Origin: an uncultured Eubacterium sp.
GTDB lineage: Bacteria > Bacillota > Clostridia > Lachnospirales > Lachnospiraceae
Length of the DNA stretch: 64,000 nt
NCBI GenBank assembly: GCA_934351445.1
Contig: CAKRIZ010000001.1
Coordinates: forward strand, 1 to 64,000
Direction of reading: 5' to 3'
Part shown: one piece after another, positions 25,094 through 33,774 of the stretch
Position numbering within the stretch: the first letter of the stretch is position 1
How the letters are laid out: each line of letters begins with the position of its first letter
The notes under the pieces: model-generated
Database searches by the model: none
What the model saw: only the letters and a program-made list of their open reading frames with translations
What the model was told of the DNA's origin: nothing
Made by a program: the position numbers and the translations under genes

Positions 25094-26332
25094 TTATGGT
25101 CTTTTTGCACCACAATTCTGGCAGAAATTGCCCTGATTAACTGTACCGCAGCTACATTGCCAGCTGCTCGGCTGCGGCTTAGGTGAGCCACAATTCGGAC
25201 AGAAGTTGCCTGTCGCTACCGTACCACATGAGCACTGCCAGCCTCCCTGCTGTGTATTCTGAGCCTGCTGTACGGGTTGCTGAGGCTGTTGCATCATCTG
25301 CTGCTGTTGCTGCTGCATAGCCTGCTGCTGACCCATCGAGTACAGATTCTGGGCGTTCATTCCACCAGCATTCATCGCCATGTTCATACCCATGAAACCG
25401 GTCATTGCACCTGCAGAATTTCCGGCAGCCGTGCGCATCGCATCTGCCTGCGCACCTGCAAGTGTCGCAGCAGCCATTGTAGGATCACGCAGAATCGCTG
25501 CCTGCTGCGCCTTTTTAATCATTTCCTGATCTTCCGGAGGAAGCGTCACACTGCCAAGTGCTACAGATATGATCTTCAGACCTCTCAGTTCACTCCATTT
25601 TCCGGATAATGCCTGATTCATAGCATTTTCCAGTTCCGTCGTATGCTGGGGAATCTGGTTCGGTCTGAGTCCAAGATCTGACAAGCGGCCAAATGCGGGC
25701 TGTAATGCGCTGACAAACTCCGTTTTTAACTGACCATCAATCTCATCACGCGTGAACGCACCCTTCACATTGCCGGATACGCTGGAGAAAAATAATAGCG
25801 GATCTACGATTTTATAGGAATAAACACCGGAAGCACGTACAGATACATCCAGATCCAGACCGATATTCGTATCTACGACACGGAACGGAATCGGTGTCGG
25901 TGTTCCAAATTTATTATCCATCATTTCTTTTAAGTTGATGAAATAAACGCGCTGGTCTTTGCCGGTATCCCCACCAAATGATAAACGCTCATCCATTGTA
26001 GCAAATGTCTTTCGCACGCTCTCGCCCAGATCCCCGGTAAAAATACTCGGTTCTGAAGATGCATCAAATACATATTCACCCGGTTCTGCACAGACATCGA
26101 CAACTTTGCCCTGTTCTACGATAATCATACACTGTCCGGCTGCTACTGCGATCTTGCTGCCCTGTGTGATGATATTGTCATTCCCCTTTGTGTTTGAAGA
26201 ACGTTTTCCAACACGTTTTTGTCCTCGAACCAATAATGTATCTGCCGAGAGTGAATCACAATAGATAAACTCTTTCCACTGGTCTGCCAGTGTCCCGCCA
26301 ACTGCACCGATAGCTGCTTTGATAAGTCCCAT
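25094..26332 (-). CDS. SPFH-domain protein with two C-terminal zinc ribbons
   Basis: The first 260 residues or so form an SPFH/band-7-like domain of the YdjI type (sometimes called 'virion core protein'). A Gln/Met-rich stretch follows at about residues 325-355. Two zinc ribbons end the protein, each with the pattern CSCGTV-x3-GNFC-x2-CG, near residues 364 and 392. The duplicate ribbons are nearly identical. In Bacillus, YdjI-like proteins associate with membrane-stress complexes; no partner is adjacent here. The strong AGGAGGT site sets the start, and the gene has its own promoter behind mgtE. Confidence 0.83.
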   Translation of the reverse strand: MGLIKAAIGAVGGTLADQWKEFIYCDSLSADTLLVRGQKRVGKRSSNTKGNDNIITQGSKIAVAAGQCMIIVEQGKVVDVCAEPGEYVFDASSEPSIFTGDLGESVRKTFATMDERLSFGGDTGKDQRVYFINLKEMMDNKFGTPTPIPFRVVDTNIGLDLDVSVRASGVYSYKIVDPLLFFSSVSGNVKGAFTRDEIDGQLKTEFVSALQPAFGRLSDLGLRPNQIPQHTTELENAMNQALSGKWSELRGLKIISVALGSVTLPPEDQEMIKKAQQAAILRDPTMAAATLAGAQADAMRTAAGNSAGAMTGFMGMNMAMNAGGMNAQNLYSMGQQQAMQQQQQQMMQQPQQPVQQAQNTQQGGWQCSCGTVATGNFCPNCGSPKPQPSSWQCSCGTVNQGNFCQNCGAKRP

Positions 26333-26370
26333 ATGAAAATACCTCCTCTAATTTTCGTTTTCTATTTCTT

Positions 26371-26399
26371 ATTGTATAGCATTTTTCCGATTCGGTCAA
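26371..26399 (-). promoter_or_regulatory. Candidate sigma-A promoter of the SPFH gene
   Basis: On the minus strand TTGACC (26399-26394) and TACAAT (26376-26371) are 17 bases apart, starting right after the mgtE stop codon. It gives the SPFH gene expression separate from mgtE. Confidence 0.65.
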
Positions 26400-26400
26400 T

Positions 26401-27822
26401 TCAGATTGGACAGATCTTGATCAGCATCAGCCAGGCCAATCCGTAATAGGTCAGTACAGCCACCAGATCGTTCATCGTCGTGATGAGCGGGCCGGAAGCG
26501 ACTGCCGGATCGATATGAATCTTGTGAAACATCATGGGAACCAGTGTTCCAACAAGACTGGAAATAATCATTGCAACAAGCAGTGAAATAGCTACACATC
26601 CGGAGATCAAAAATGCCTTCGTTAAAATATGGTACTTAAATAAATATGTATAACAGCCTACAAATACAAATGCGAGAAGCGCCAGAAACAGTCCGTTCAG
26701 CAAGCCTACTTTTGCTTCTTTTAAAACCAGGAAGAACTTCTGTTTTCCGGTCAGATGTTCATCCACAAGCACACGGATTGTAACAGCAAGCGACTGCGTA
26801 CCGACATTTCCTGCCATATCCAGTATCAGGGACTGGAAACAAATGACGATCGGAATCACTGCGACAACGGATTCGAATACACCTACCACTGATGAGACTC
26901 CCATTCCAAGAAATAAAAGGATAACCAGCCACGGCAACCGTTTTTTCACACTTTCCATCGGAGTTTCGTCCAGATCCTCGCTTTCAGTCAAACCGGCGAG
27001 TCTGGCATAGTCTTCACCCAATTCTTCATCTACAAATTCTATAATATCCTGTGCTGTAATTGCACCAATCAGATATCCATCATCGGATAATACCGGAATC
27101 GAATCCTCAGCGTAATCTTTGATACGTTCTACGCAATCCTCCATTCGCTCATGTGCTGTGACATAAGGATAGGAGCGGCTGATGAACTTATCTAAGGTAT
27201 CATTTTCCCTCGCAATGATCAGATCCGTCAGGTCAATCGCACCGTAAAATTTCCCTTGTTCATCAACAACATAGACTGTGAGAATATTATCGTTCTCTCC
27301 CGCCTGATGGATCAACTCATGCATCGCCTGCCGGATTGTAAGACCACTGGTAATAACCACATAGTTTGTAGTCATTTTGCTTCCGATCTCATCATCTGCG
27401 TAAGACAGCAGCATGCGGAGATCCTCTCTGGCATCTGTCTCCAATAAAGCTGCCAGTCTGCTCCGGAGCGTCGGATTCATTGTCTCCAGGACATCTACCG
27501 CATCATCCGAATCCATTTCTGAGAGTATCTGCGCCGTTGTCTGCGGATCTAATTCCTCCAAAAATGTACCGGCATGATCCATATAGGGAATAATCTCTGC
27601 AAGACGTTTTACTCCAAGGATCGGATATAATATTTTTCTCTCATCTGCAGAAAGCTGCTGCAATGCCTCCGCAATATCATTCTCATGATAATCAGCCAGC
27701 TGTTCCAGCAACTGTTCCGTGTCAGAAGAATCCTGTGAGGTATCTGTATATTGATGAATCATACGCAGCAATTCATCTACATAACTGGGTTTGTATAATA
27801 ATTCCTGTTCTGCTCTGCTCAT
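26401..27822 (-). CDS. mgtE: Magnesium transporter MgtE
   Basis: MgtE is a Mg-gated Mg channel of the inner membrane. The architecture is complete: an N-terminal helical domain with acidic residues (about 30-130), two CBS domains (about 135-255) and five membrane segments after residue 280. The pore-lining signature TTMNDLVAV lies near residue 447. Length 473 is typical. The ribosome site AAGGAGA is good. A promoter, a 28-codon ORF and a terminator-like hairpin precede it in a leader of about 280 bases, so expression is probably controlled by attenuation. Confidence 0.95.
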   Translation of the reverse strand: MSRAEQELLYKPSYVDELLRMIHQYTDTSQDSSDTEQLLEQLADYHENDIAEALQQLSADERKILYPILGVKRLAEIIPYMDHAGTFLEELDPQTTAQILSEMDSDDAVDVLETMNPTLRSRLAALLETDAREDLRMLLSYADDEIGSKMTTNYVVITSGLTIRQAMHELIHQAGENDNILTVYVVDEQGKFYGAIDLTDLIIARENDTLDKFISRSYPYVTAHERMEDCVERIKDYAEDSIPVLSDDGYLIGAITAQDIIEFVDEELGEDYARLAGLTESEDLDETPMESVKKRLPWLVILLFLGMGVSSVVGVFESVVAVIPIVICFQSLILDMAGNVGTQSLAVTIRVLVDEHLTGKQKFFLVLKEAKVGLLNGLFLALLAFVFVGCYTYLFKYHILTKAFLISGCVAISLLVAMIISSLVGTLVPMMFHKIHIDPAVASGPLITTMNDLVAVLTYYGLAWLMLIKICPI

Positions 27823-27852
27823 ATTGTCTCCTTTCAGCCTAAAAAAGTGCGC

Positions 27853-27922
27853 AAAAAAAACACCGCTTTTTGAAAAAGCATTTTCTACCTGTTACAGTGT
27901 AAAATAGCTAATTTCTGCGGTG
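27853..27922 (-). terminator. Putative attenuator in the mgtE leader
   Basis: On the minus strand CACCGC (27922-27917) pairs with GCGGTG (27866-27861), followed at once by eight T residues. An inner hairpin GCTTTTT/AAAAAGC sits at 27879-27865. The same CACCGC arm can instead pair with GCGGTG inside the upstream small ORF (28001-27996), with extra pairs on both sides, which would prevent the terminator. Two exclusive pairings plus a T-tract 31 bases before mgtE is the classic attenuator layout. Confidence 0.55.
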
Positions 27923-27951
27923 CTGGACAATCGAAAACAAGCATGTAGAAC

Positions 27952-28038
27952 TCATGAGATCATGGACATGCTGTGAATAGAATATGTTTGCCTGTCACCG
28001 CAAATAATACTTCGACTTGGACTACCACAACCGTCCAT
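27952..28038 (-). CDS. Putative 28-residue leader peptide of mgtE
   Basis: An ATG at 28038 sits four bases behind the strongest possible ribosome site (AGGAGGTGAG) and opens a 28-codon frame ending in TGA. The peptide begins MDGCGSPSRS and ends SMSMIS, with two cysteines and no membrane segment. Codons for Cys-Gly-Asp (13-15) contain the GCGGTG that can pair with the attenuator arm. A hairpin (27941-27946 with 27966-27971, plus 27953-27957 with 27960-27964) covers the stop codon. I do not recognise the peptide. It could be a regulatory leader like MgtL in principle, though the sequence is unrelated to anything I recall. Confidence 0.5.
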   Translation of the reverse strand: MDGCGSPSRSIICGDRQTYSIHSMSMIS

Positions 28039-28110
28039 AAATCTCACCTCCTATGAAAATTACAATCTAAAAAGACTGTATGAATCGTACACTTATAAAT
28101 AACCGTTGTT

Positions 28111-28139
28111 ATCATAGGCTATATTTTTATTTTTGTCAA
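28111..28139 (-). promoter_or_regulatory. Sigma-A promoter of mgtE and its leader
   Basis: On the minus strand TTGACA (28139-28134) and TATGAT (28116-28111) are 17 bases apart. Transcription would start near 28104, giving a leader of about 280 bases before mgtE. Just upstream, the 3' end of the yneA-like gene holds an 8-base inverted repeat (28144-28151/28175-28182) without a T-tract. Confidence 0.8.
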
Positions 28140-28176
28140 CCCCGGCTGAACGCTGCACAATACTATTTGTAACAGT

Positions 28177-28536
28177 TCAGCCCGCGCCATTCGCAAAGAC
28201 GCCTGACGGCGTTTTCCCTACCGGGACGAGAATATATGCGCCGGCCTGAATGTGGTCAGATGACAACCCATTCAATACTTTTATCTGCTCTACATAATAC
28301 TCCGTCCCAGTCGTGCCATAATATCTCTGTGCAATACTCCACAGACTATCACCACCACTGATACGGATACTCTCATATGTGGTCTGTACTTCACGCTGAG
28401 CAGCCTGTGTATGCTTGGCTGTAGCTACCGCACTGAATGAAAAGGTACAAATTAAAATCACTGCCAGCGCTACTAATACAAATAAAATATTCCGGATCGA
28501 TAAAACATTCTTATTAACAGTTTGTTGACTTTTCAT
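28177..28536 (-). CDS. YneA-like LysM protein (SOS-induced division inhibitor candidate)
   Basis: A 119-residue protein with one N-terminal membrane segment (about residues 14-36) and a C-terminal LysM peptidoglycan-binding domain (about 58-108, GDSLWSIAQRYYG). Divergent from lexA and preceded by LexA boxes, it has the layout of YneA, which blocks division during DNA damage. The ATG at 28536 has GGAGGT six bases upstream, whereas an in-frame start 22 codons earlier has no ribosome site and falls in the operator. Function is inferred from architecture and position. Confidence 0.85.
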   Translation of the reverse strand: MKSQQTVNKNVLSIRNILFVLVALAVILICTFSFSAVATAKHTQAAQREVQTTYESIRISGGDSLWSIAQRYYGTTGTEYYVEQIKVLNGLSSDHIQAGAYILVPVGKTPSGVFANGAG

Positions 28537-28554
28537 AAGTATACCTCCGCTCTC

Positions 28555-28566
28555 GAACAGTTGTTC
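28555..28566. promoter_or_regulatory. LexA box 1
   Basis: GAACAGTTGTTC is a perfect match to the Gram-positive SOS core GAAC-N4-GTTC. It lies between the yneA-like -10 box and its ribosome site. Confidence 0.8.
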
Positions 28567-28573
28567 TATCTGT

Positions 28574-28602
28574 AATATAGCACCAGAACGTGTGTTTGTC
28601 AA
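28574..28602 (-). promoter_or_regulatory. SOS-controlled promoter of the yneA-like gene
   Basis: On the minus strand TTGACA (28602-28597) and TATATT (28579-28574) are 17 bases apart, a near-consensus promoter. LexA box 2 lies in the spacer and box 1 just downstream, so LexA binding should block it. Confidence 0.8.
28585..28598. promoter_or_regulatory. LexA box 2
   Basis: AGAACGTGTGTTTG fits the relaxed SOS consensus CGAACRNRYGTTYG except for the first base. It overlaps the yneA-like promoter spacer. Confidence 0.7.
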
Positions 28603-28609
28603 TTAAAAT

Positions 28610-28623
28610 CGAACAAATTTTCG
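28610..28623. promoter_or_regulatory. Possible LexA box 3 near the lexA promoter
   Basis: CGAACAAATTTTCG keeps the left half-site and the outer symmetry but has TTT in place of GTT. It is about 11 bases upstream of the lexA -35 box and could give autoregulation. Confidence 0.4.
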
Positions 28624-28633
28624 GAATATATGT

Positions 28634-28662
28634 TTGATTTTTTGATTGGCATATGATACACT
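28634..28662 (+). promoter_or_regulatory. Candidate lexA promoter
   Basis: TTGATT (28634-28639) and TACACT (28657-28662) are 17 bases apart, with a plausible alternative -10 TATGAT at 28652. The leader to lexA is about 60 bases. Confidence 0.5.
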
Positions 28663-28729
28663 TAATGAAGTAAATAAACGGATCTGCTTATAGATCCCAG
28701 GTTCCATATCAGGGAGGGAATATTATATT

Positions 28730-29344
28730 ATGGCAACTGGAAAAATCACCGAGAAGCAAAAAGAGATTTTAGAATATATTAAACAACAGATTTTAAAGCG
28801 TGGCTATCCGCCGGCTGTCCGGGAAATATGTGAAGCGGTACATCTAAAGTCAACTTCATCTGTACATTCACATCTGGAGACACTTGAGAAAAACGGTTAT
28901 ATCCGCCGTGATCCTACCAAGCCGCGCGCAATCGAGATCCTGGATGATGACTTTAACCTCACGAGACGTGAAATGGTTCAGGTACCAGTGATCGGACAGG
29001 TTGCAGCCGGTGAGCCGATTCTTGCTGAGCAGAATATACAGGATTATTTTCCGATCCCTGCGGAGTATATGCCCAATGCAGAATCCTTTATGTTAAAGGT
29101 AAAGGGTGAAAGTATGATCAATGCCGGGATCATGAATGGTGATACCGTACTTGTCCAGAGACAGTCAGATGCCAAAAATGGCGATATGGTTGTGGCACTT
29201 GTCGATGATTCGGCAACGGTAAAGACATTTTATAAAGAGGACGGCTACTATCGCCTGCAGCCGGAAAATGATACAATGGAACCAATTCTTGTAGATCATT
29301 GCGAGATACTTGGAAAAGTGTTCGGTGTATTTAGATTTTTTTAA
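28730..29344 (+). CDS. lexA: SOS repressor LexA
   Basis: LexA represses the SOS regulon and cleaves itself when RecA is activated. The N-terminal winged helix (about residues 1-70) contains the recognition segment STSSVHSHLETLEKNG. The self-cleavage bond is Ala93-Gly94 (VAAGEP). The catalytic dyad is Ser128 (GESM) and Lys165. Length 204 is typical. AGGGAGGG-like ribosome bases precede the ATG, and LexA boxes lie in the divergent upstream region. Confidence 0.97.
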   Translation: MATGKITEKQKEILEYIKQQILKRGYPPAVREICEAVHLKSTSSVHSHLETLEKNGYIRRDPTKPRAIEILDDDFNLTRREMVQVPVIGQVAAGEPILAEQNIQDYFPIPAEYMPNAESFMLKVKGESMINAGIMNGDTVLVQRQSDAKNGDMVVALVDDSATVKTFYKEDGYYRLQPENDTMEPILVDHCEILGKVFGVFRFF

Positions 29345-29353
29345 TGATAAAGG

Positions 29354-29379
29354 AAAGAGCTGCCATTTGGCAGCTCTTT
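29354..29379. terminator. Bidirectional terminator between lexA and rsfS
   Basis: AAAGAGCTGCC pairs with GGCAGCTCTTT around ATTT (11 base pairs), with A/T tracts on the two sides. It serves both convergent genes. Confidence 0.88.
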
Positions 29380-29395
29380 TATTACAATTCTTATA

Positions 29396-29746
29396 TTACA
29401 GATTTTCTATAGACACTTCTTTTCCGTCTGTCCAGATACGCTCCAGATTATAGAATAAGCGGTCTTCTTTTGAAAACACATGCACGATCACATCACCGTA
29501 ATCCATCAGAATCCAGGTGGAATTGCGATTACCTTCTGTCTGTTTCAGCTTGCAGCCGGCTTTGTATAATTCTTCCTCTACTGCATCGCACATTGCCTGC
29601 AGCTGATTCTGGTTTGCACCGTCGGCAATGATAAAATAATCCGCAATCGGTGAGATCTCGCTGATATCAATAATCTTGATATCTTCACCTTTTTTATCAG
29701 CTAATGCTTCGTAAGCAATCTTTGCGAATTTTGCACTTTCAGCCAT
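29396..29746 (-). CDS. rsfS: Ribosomal silencing factor RsfS
   Basis: RsfS binds L14 and blocks joining of 30S and 50S subunits under starvation. Conserved blocks DIKIIDISEISPIADYFIIADG and STWILMDYGDVIVHVF are visible. The ATG at 29746 has GGAGGA seven bases upstream; a longer in-frame start at 29776 lies inside yqeK without a ribosome site. The product is 116 residues. It overlaps yqeK by 8 bases. Confidence 0.95.
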   Translation of the reverse strand: MAESAKFAKIAYEALADKKGEDIKIIDISEISPIADYFIIADGANQNQLQAMCDAVEEELYKAGCKLKQTEGNRNSTWILMDYGDVIVHVFSKEDRLFYNLERIWTDGKEVSIENL

Positions 29747-30323
29747 TATTATGTCCTCCTTTATGATAGTAGTCATAAGTCTCCTGGGTCATTGGGTCGA
29801 TCATATCCGATGAACCTGACAGGTAATTCAATGTATCTGTTAAAATCATCTCACATGCCCGGTCAAGATCCTGAAATGCTGTGTAACGGATCTCATCCAG
29901 ATGCAATGCACGGTCGCGGTGCGGTTCTATATAATCTGCAATAAAAACAATCTGCTGCAGCTGATCCATTGCAGGTGCACCTGTTGTATGCGTAGCGATT
30001 GCCCTGCAGACAGCCTCATTGTCCACGTCATATTTTTCCTGTGCAAGTACAGCACCCAGCTTGGCATGGATCAACGAGGTATTTGTCCTCTCTACGTCAG
30101 TCAGTATAACACCATATTTTTCACAAAGTTCAAATTTCTTCTCATCGGAATAGCATTTGGCACAATCGTGAAGCAAACCGGCAAGTAATGCCTCATCCAT
30201 ATCTACGCTATGCCGCATGGCAAGTGCGGCCGCGGTATACATGACACCCAATGTATGCTCATAACGGTCATCGGTGAGCTTTTTTTTCATTTTTTTCTGT
30301 AAATCCAGAATCTTATCATTCAT
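29739..30323 (-). CDS. yqeK: YqeK family HD-domain Ap4A hydrolase
   Basis: YqeK enzymes hydrolyse diadenosine tetraphosphate symmetrically to ADP. The HD-domain metal motifs are clear: HTLGV near residue 24, LLHDCAK near residue 50 and IATHTTG near residue 109. Length 194 is typical. The order nadD-yqeK-rsfS is widespread in Firmicutes. In many relatives a LytR-type gene is inserted between yqeK and rsfS; here there is none, and the genes overlap. Confidence 0.94.
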   Translation of the reverse strand: MNDKILDLQKKMKKKLTDDRYEHTLGVMYTAAALAMRHSVDMDEALLAGLLHDCAKCYSDEKKFELCEKYGVILTDVERTNTSLIHAKLGAVLAQEKYDVDNEAVCRAIATHTTGAPAMDQLQQIVFIADYIEPHRDRALHLDEIRYTAFQDLDRACEMILTDTLNYLSGSSDMIDPMTQETYDYYHKGGHNNG

Positions 30324-30374
30324 AATATTTTTGTTTTCCTGTGATATACCTGATTTCTTTTACTGAAATAATGG

Positions 30375-30977
30375 TTACTGATATAATTGTTTTTCCAAAA
30401 TATAGTCACGTACCACATCAGGAACCTGATAGCGGATGGATCTGCCCTTTGCTGCCCGCTCGCGCAATTCACTCGATGTCACTGACAGGTTCGGCGTGTG
30501 AAGCAGGTAGACATCGGCTCCATATAGCTCGCGCAGCTCATCGGCATACATCTGTAAATGTTCCAGATCGCACGCATCCCGGATCGCTGCGACCAATGCC
30601 GCGCATTGACAGATTCGCTGTGGCTGATACCATGTTTTGAAATCACGCAGCGAATCGCCGCCCATAATAAAATACAATTTGTATTCCGGATACTCGGCAT
30701 GCATCTGTTCCAGCGTCAGATACGAATAGCTTAACCGATCGCTGCGCACTTCCCGATCATCCACCACAAATGCCGGGTTATCTGCGATCGCCAGTTCTAC
30801 CATATGCATGCGATCTGCACTGTCAAGAATCTGTTGTCCCTGTTTATGTGGCGATCTGCCGGTCGGGATAAAACGGACTTCATCCAGACCCAGCTGTTCA
30901 TATGCACTTTCCGCTATTAACAAGTGACCATTATGGATCGGGTTGAATGTGCCCCCCATAATGCCGACTTTTTTCAT
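30375..30977 (-). CDS. nadD: Nicotinate-nucleotide adenylyltransferase NadD
   Basis: NadD adenylates nicotinate mononucleotide in NAD synthesis. The nucleotidyltransferase motif GGTFNPIHNGHL is at residues 9-20 and the late VTSSELRER motif is the usual ISST-type site. Length 200 is normal. A strong GGAGG precedes the ATG. The gene follows yhbY after 12 bases. Confidence 0.95.
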   Translation of the reverse strand: MKKVGIMGGTFNPIHNGHLLIAESAYEQLGLDEVRFIPTGRSPHKQGQQILDSADRMHMVELAIADNPAFVVDDREVRSDRLSYSYLTLEQMHAEYPEYKLYFIMGGDSLRDFKTWYQPQRICQCAALVAAIRDACDLEHLQMYADELRELYGADVYLLHTPNLSVTSSELRERAAKGRSIRYQVPDVVRDYILEKQLYQ

Positions 30978-30989
30978 AAAAGCCGCCTC

Positions 30990-31286
30990 CTATTTCGGAA
31001 GTATAATTTTGGGATTTTTCTTGTTTGGACGATACAAAACAATCTTTTTCCCAATTACAATCACAACATTGGAATGTGTACGCCCGGCAATGATATCTGC
31101 CAGTTCATGCGGATCATCCATGCAATTTTTCAATACGGATATCTTGATCAGTTCACGTTTTTCAATCGCATCATCAATCGCCTGCACCAGAGAAGGAGTG
31201 ATTGACGATTTCCCAATCTGAAAGATTGCGTCTTCTGTACTGGCAAGTCCCTTTAAATACGAGCGCTGTTTGCTTGTAAAATTCAT
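30990..31286 (-). CDS. yhbY: YhbY family RNA-binding protein
   Basis: A 98-residue CRS1/YhbY (CRM) domain protein that associates with pre-50S ribosomal particles. The signature QIGKSSITPSL and the helix LIKISVLKN are present. It sits between obgE and nadD, the standard order, with a 13-base gap after obgE and a good AGGAGG site. Confidence 0.93.
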   Translation of the reverse strand: MNFTSKQRSYLKGLASTEDAIFQIGKSSITPSLVQAIDDAIEKRELIKISVLKNCMDDPHELADIIAGRTHSNVVIVIGKKIVLYRPNKKNPKIILPK

Positions 31287-31299
31287 GGGTTTCCTCCTG

Positions 31300-32595
<1,296 letters not shown>

Positions 32596-32652
32596 CTAAA
32601 ATATGATGGTAAAAAATGAGCTGTTACAAAAATGCAACAGCCCACTTGATTC

Positions 32653-32943
32653 TTATTCGTTTTCAGCTACCGGATAAACACAAGCCTGCTTCTTGTCTCT
32701 ACCCTTTCTCTCAAATCTTAAAATACCACTTGTCAGAGCGAATAAAGTATCATCTCCGCCGATTCCAACGTTCACGCCGGGATGAATCTTGGTTCCACGC
32801 TGTCTGTAAATGATATTACCAGCCTTTACGAACTGTCCGTCTGCTCTCTTTGCACCTAATCTCTTTGACTCGGAATCACGACCGTTCTTGGTAGATCCAA
32901 CTCCCTTTTTATGTGCAAAAAACTGAAGGTTCAATTCAAACAT
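32653..32943 (-). CDS. rpmA: 50S ribosomal protein L27 with Prp-cleaved N-terminus
   Basis: L27 lies near the peptidyl-transferase centre. The first nine residues (MFELNLQFF) form the Firmicutes extension removed by Prp, leaving AHKKG. The body carries STKNGRDS and [15 protein letters not shown]. Length 96 is typical. It is 3 bases downstream of prp. Confidence 0.97.
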   Translation of the reverse strand: MFELNLQFFAHKKGVGSTKNGRDSESKRLGAKRADGQFVKAGNIIYRQRGTKIHPGVNVGIGGDDTLFALTSGILRFERKGRDKKQACVYPVAENE

Positions 32944-32946
32944 TGG

Positions 32947-33276
32947 TTACACCTCCTTGAAATCTAGTGTCAGGAATTTCTTCCCGTAATTTGTTTGTAT
33001 TCCTTGTAAGCCTAAAATCATCGCATCTACTAAAAGCTTTGCCTGAGCTTCACAGCCGGACGGAAAGTTCACGTGAATCGTTCCCGTATCCTGATCCGCA
33101 TCTGCTAGAATGGATGTCGCTGTCAACTGTTCAATCGCATTGATCGTATTGATCACAAGCGTCGAAATACCTGCACAGACAATATCCTCTCCTGCATCTG
33201 CATAACCGGCATGTCCCTCACAGGAAAAACCTGTAAATGCTGTTGTTTGATTTGTGTAAATCGTTACATGTGTCAT
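32947..33276 (-). CDS. prp: Ribosomal-processing cysteine protease Prp
   Basis: Prp cleaves the N-terminal extension of L27. The catalytic pair is His22 and Cys34 (GHAGYADAGEDIVC), at the same positions as in Staphylococcus. Length 109 is standard. It lies between rplU and rpmA, which is the invariant order in Firmicutes. Its own ribosome site is weak, so coupling to rplU is likely. Confidence 0.96.
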   Translation of the reverse strand: MTHVTIYTNQTTAFTGFSCEGHAGYADAGEDIVCAGISTLVINTINAIEQLTATSILADADQDTGTIHVNFPSGCEAQAKLLVDAMILGLQGIQTNYGKKFLTLDFKEV

Positions 33277-33295
33277 AACAATTCACCAGTATCAA

Positions 33296-33601
33296 TTAGC
33301 CATTAATCTTTTCAATCTTCACCTGAGTGAAAGCCTGTCTGTGACCATTCTTCTTATGATAACCGGTTTTTCTCTTATACTTGTAAACGATAACCTTCTT
33401 ACCGCGTCCTTCTTTTACAACGCTTGCAGTTACAGTTGCGTTCTTCACATCATCTGCAACCTTCATGGTTCCGTCGTTTACAGCAATCACCTGATCAAAA
33501 GTAACAGTCTCGCCAGCCTCTACACCAAGCTTTTCAATGGTAATGATATCGCCTTCGGATACTTTGTACTGCTTACCACCTGTTGCTATAATTGCGTACA
33601 T
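33296..33601 (-). CDS. rplU: 50S ribosomal protein L21
   Basis: A 101-residue L21 with the conserved start [14 protein letters not shown] and end [14 protein letters not shown]. It binds 23S rRNA in the large subunit. The ribosome site AGGAGGT is strong. It opens the rplU-prp-rpmA operon under a near-consensus promoter and a structured leader. Confidence 0.97.
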   Translation of the reverse strand: MYAIIATGGKQYKVSEGDIITIEKLGVEAGETVTFDQVIAVNDGTMKVADDVKNATVTASVVKEGRGKKVIVYKYKRKTGYHKKNGHRQAFTQVKIEKING

Positions 33602-33692
33602 ATGGCACCTCCTATTTTATCATTACTCGCCAGTTGTGGTGGTGTCCCCGATAAAAAAGAACACACTTTCAGACCTCACTGTGCGGCATACT
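33602..33692 (-). promoter_or_regulatory. Leader of rplU, candidate L21 autoregulatory RNA
   Basis: A leader of about 90 bases precedes rplU. GTGTTC and GGACAC (about 33655-33633) can pair as a hairpin. Firmicutes rplU operons commonly carry an L21 leader RNA; the position matches, but I cannot confirm the family by eye. Confidence 0.45.
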
Positions 33693-33697
33693 CCAGT

Positions 33698-33726
33698 ATA
33701 TTAACATTCCACTCTCTGTTCGTCAA
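33698..33726 (-). promoter_or_regulatory. Sigma-A promoter of rplU-prp-rpmA
   Basis: On the minus strand TTGACG (33726-33721) and TAATAT (33703-33698) are separated by 17 bases, giving a start near 33691. Confidence 0.85.
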
Positions 33727-33774
33727 TAGATTTTTTAAAATTTCCTGCATTTTTGGAAAAAATTTTCCAGACGG

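Noticed and set aside
27823..28110. M-box (ykoK) magnesium riboswitch before mgtE
   Set aside because: Only the AGGTGAG-like bases recall it, and they are explained by a ribosome site; the conserved M-box core blocks are not seen.
28144..28182. Terminator at the end of the yneA-like gene
   Set aside because: The 8-base inverted repeat has a 23-base loop and no T-tract on the minus strand, so intrinsic termination is doubtful.
33721..33731. Shared TTGACGAACAG at the rplU and yicC promoters as a regulon motif
   Set aside because: Both include the -35 box; two copies are too few to argue for a shared operator, and neither has the GTTC half of a LexA box.
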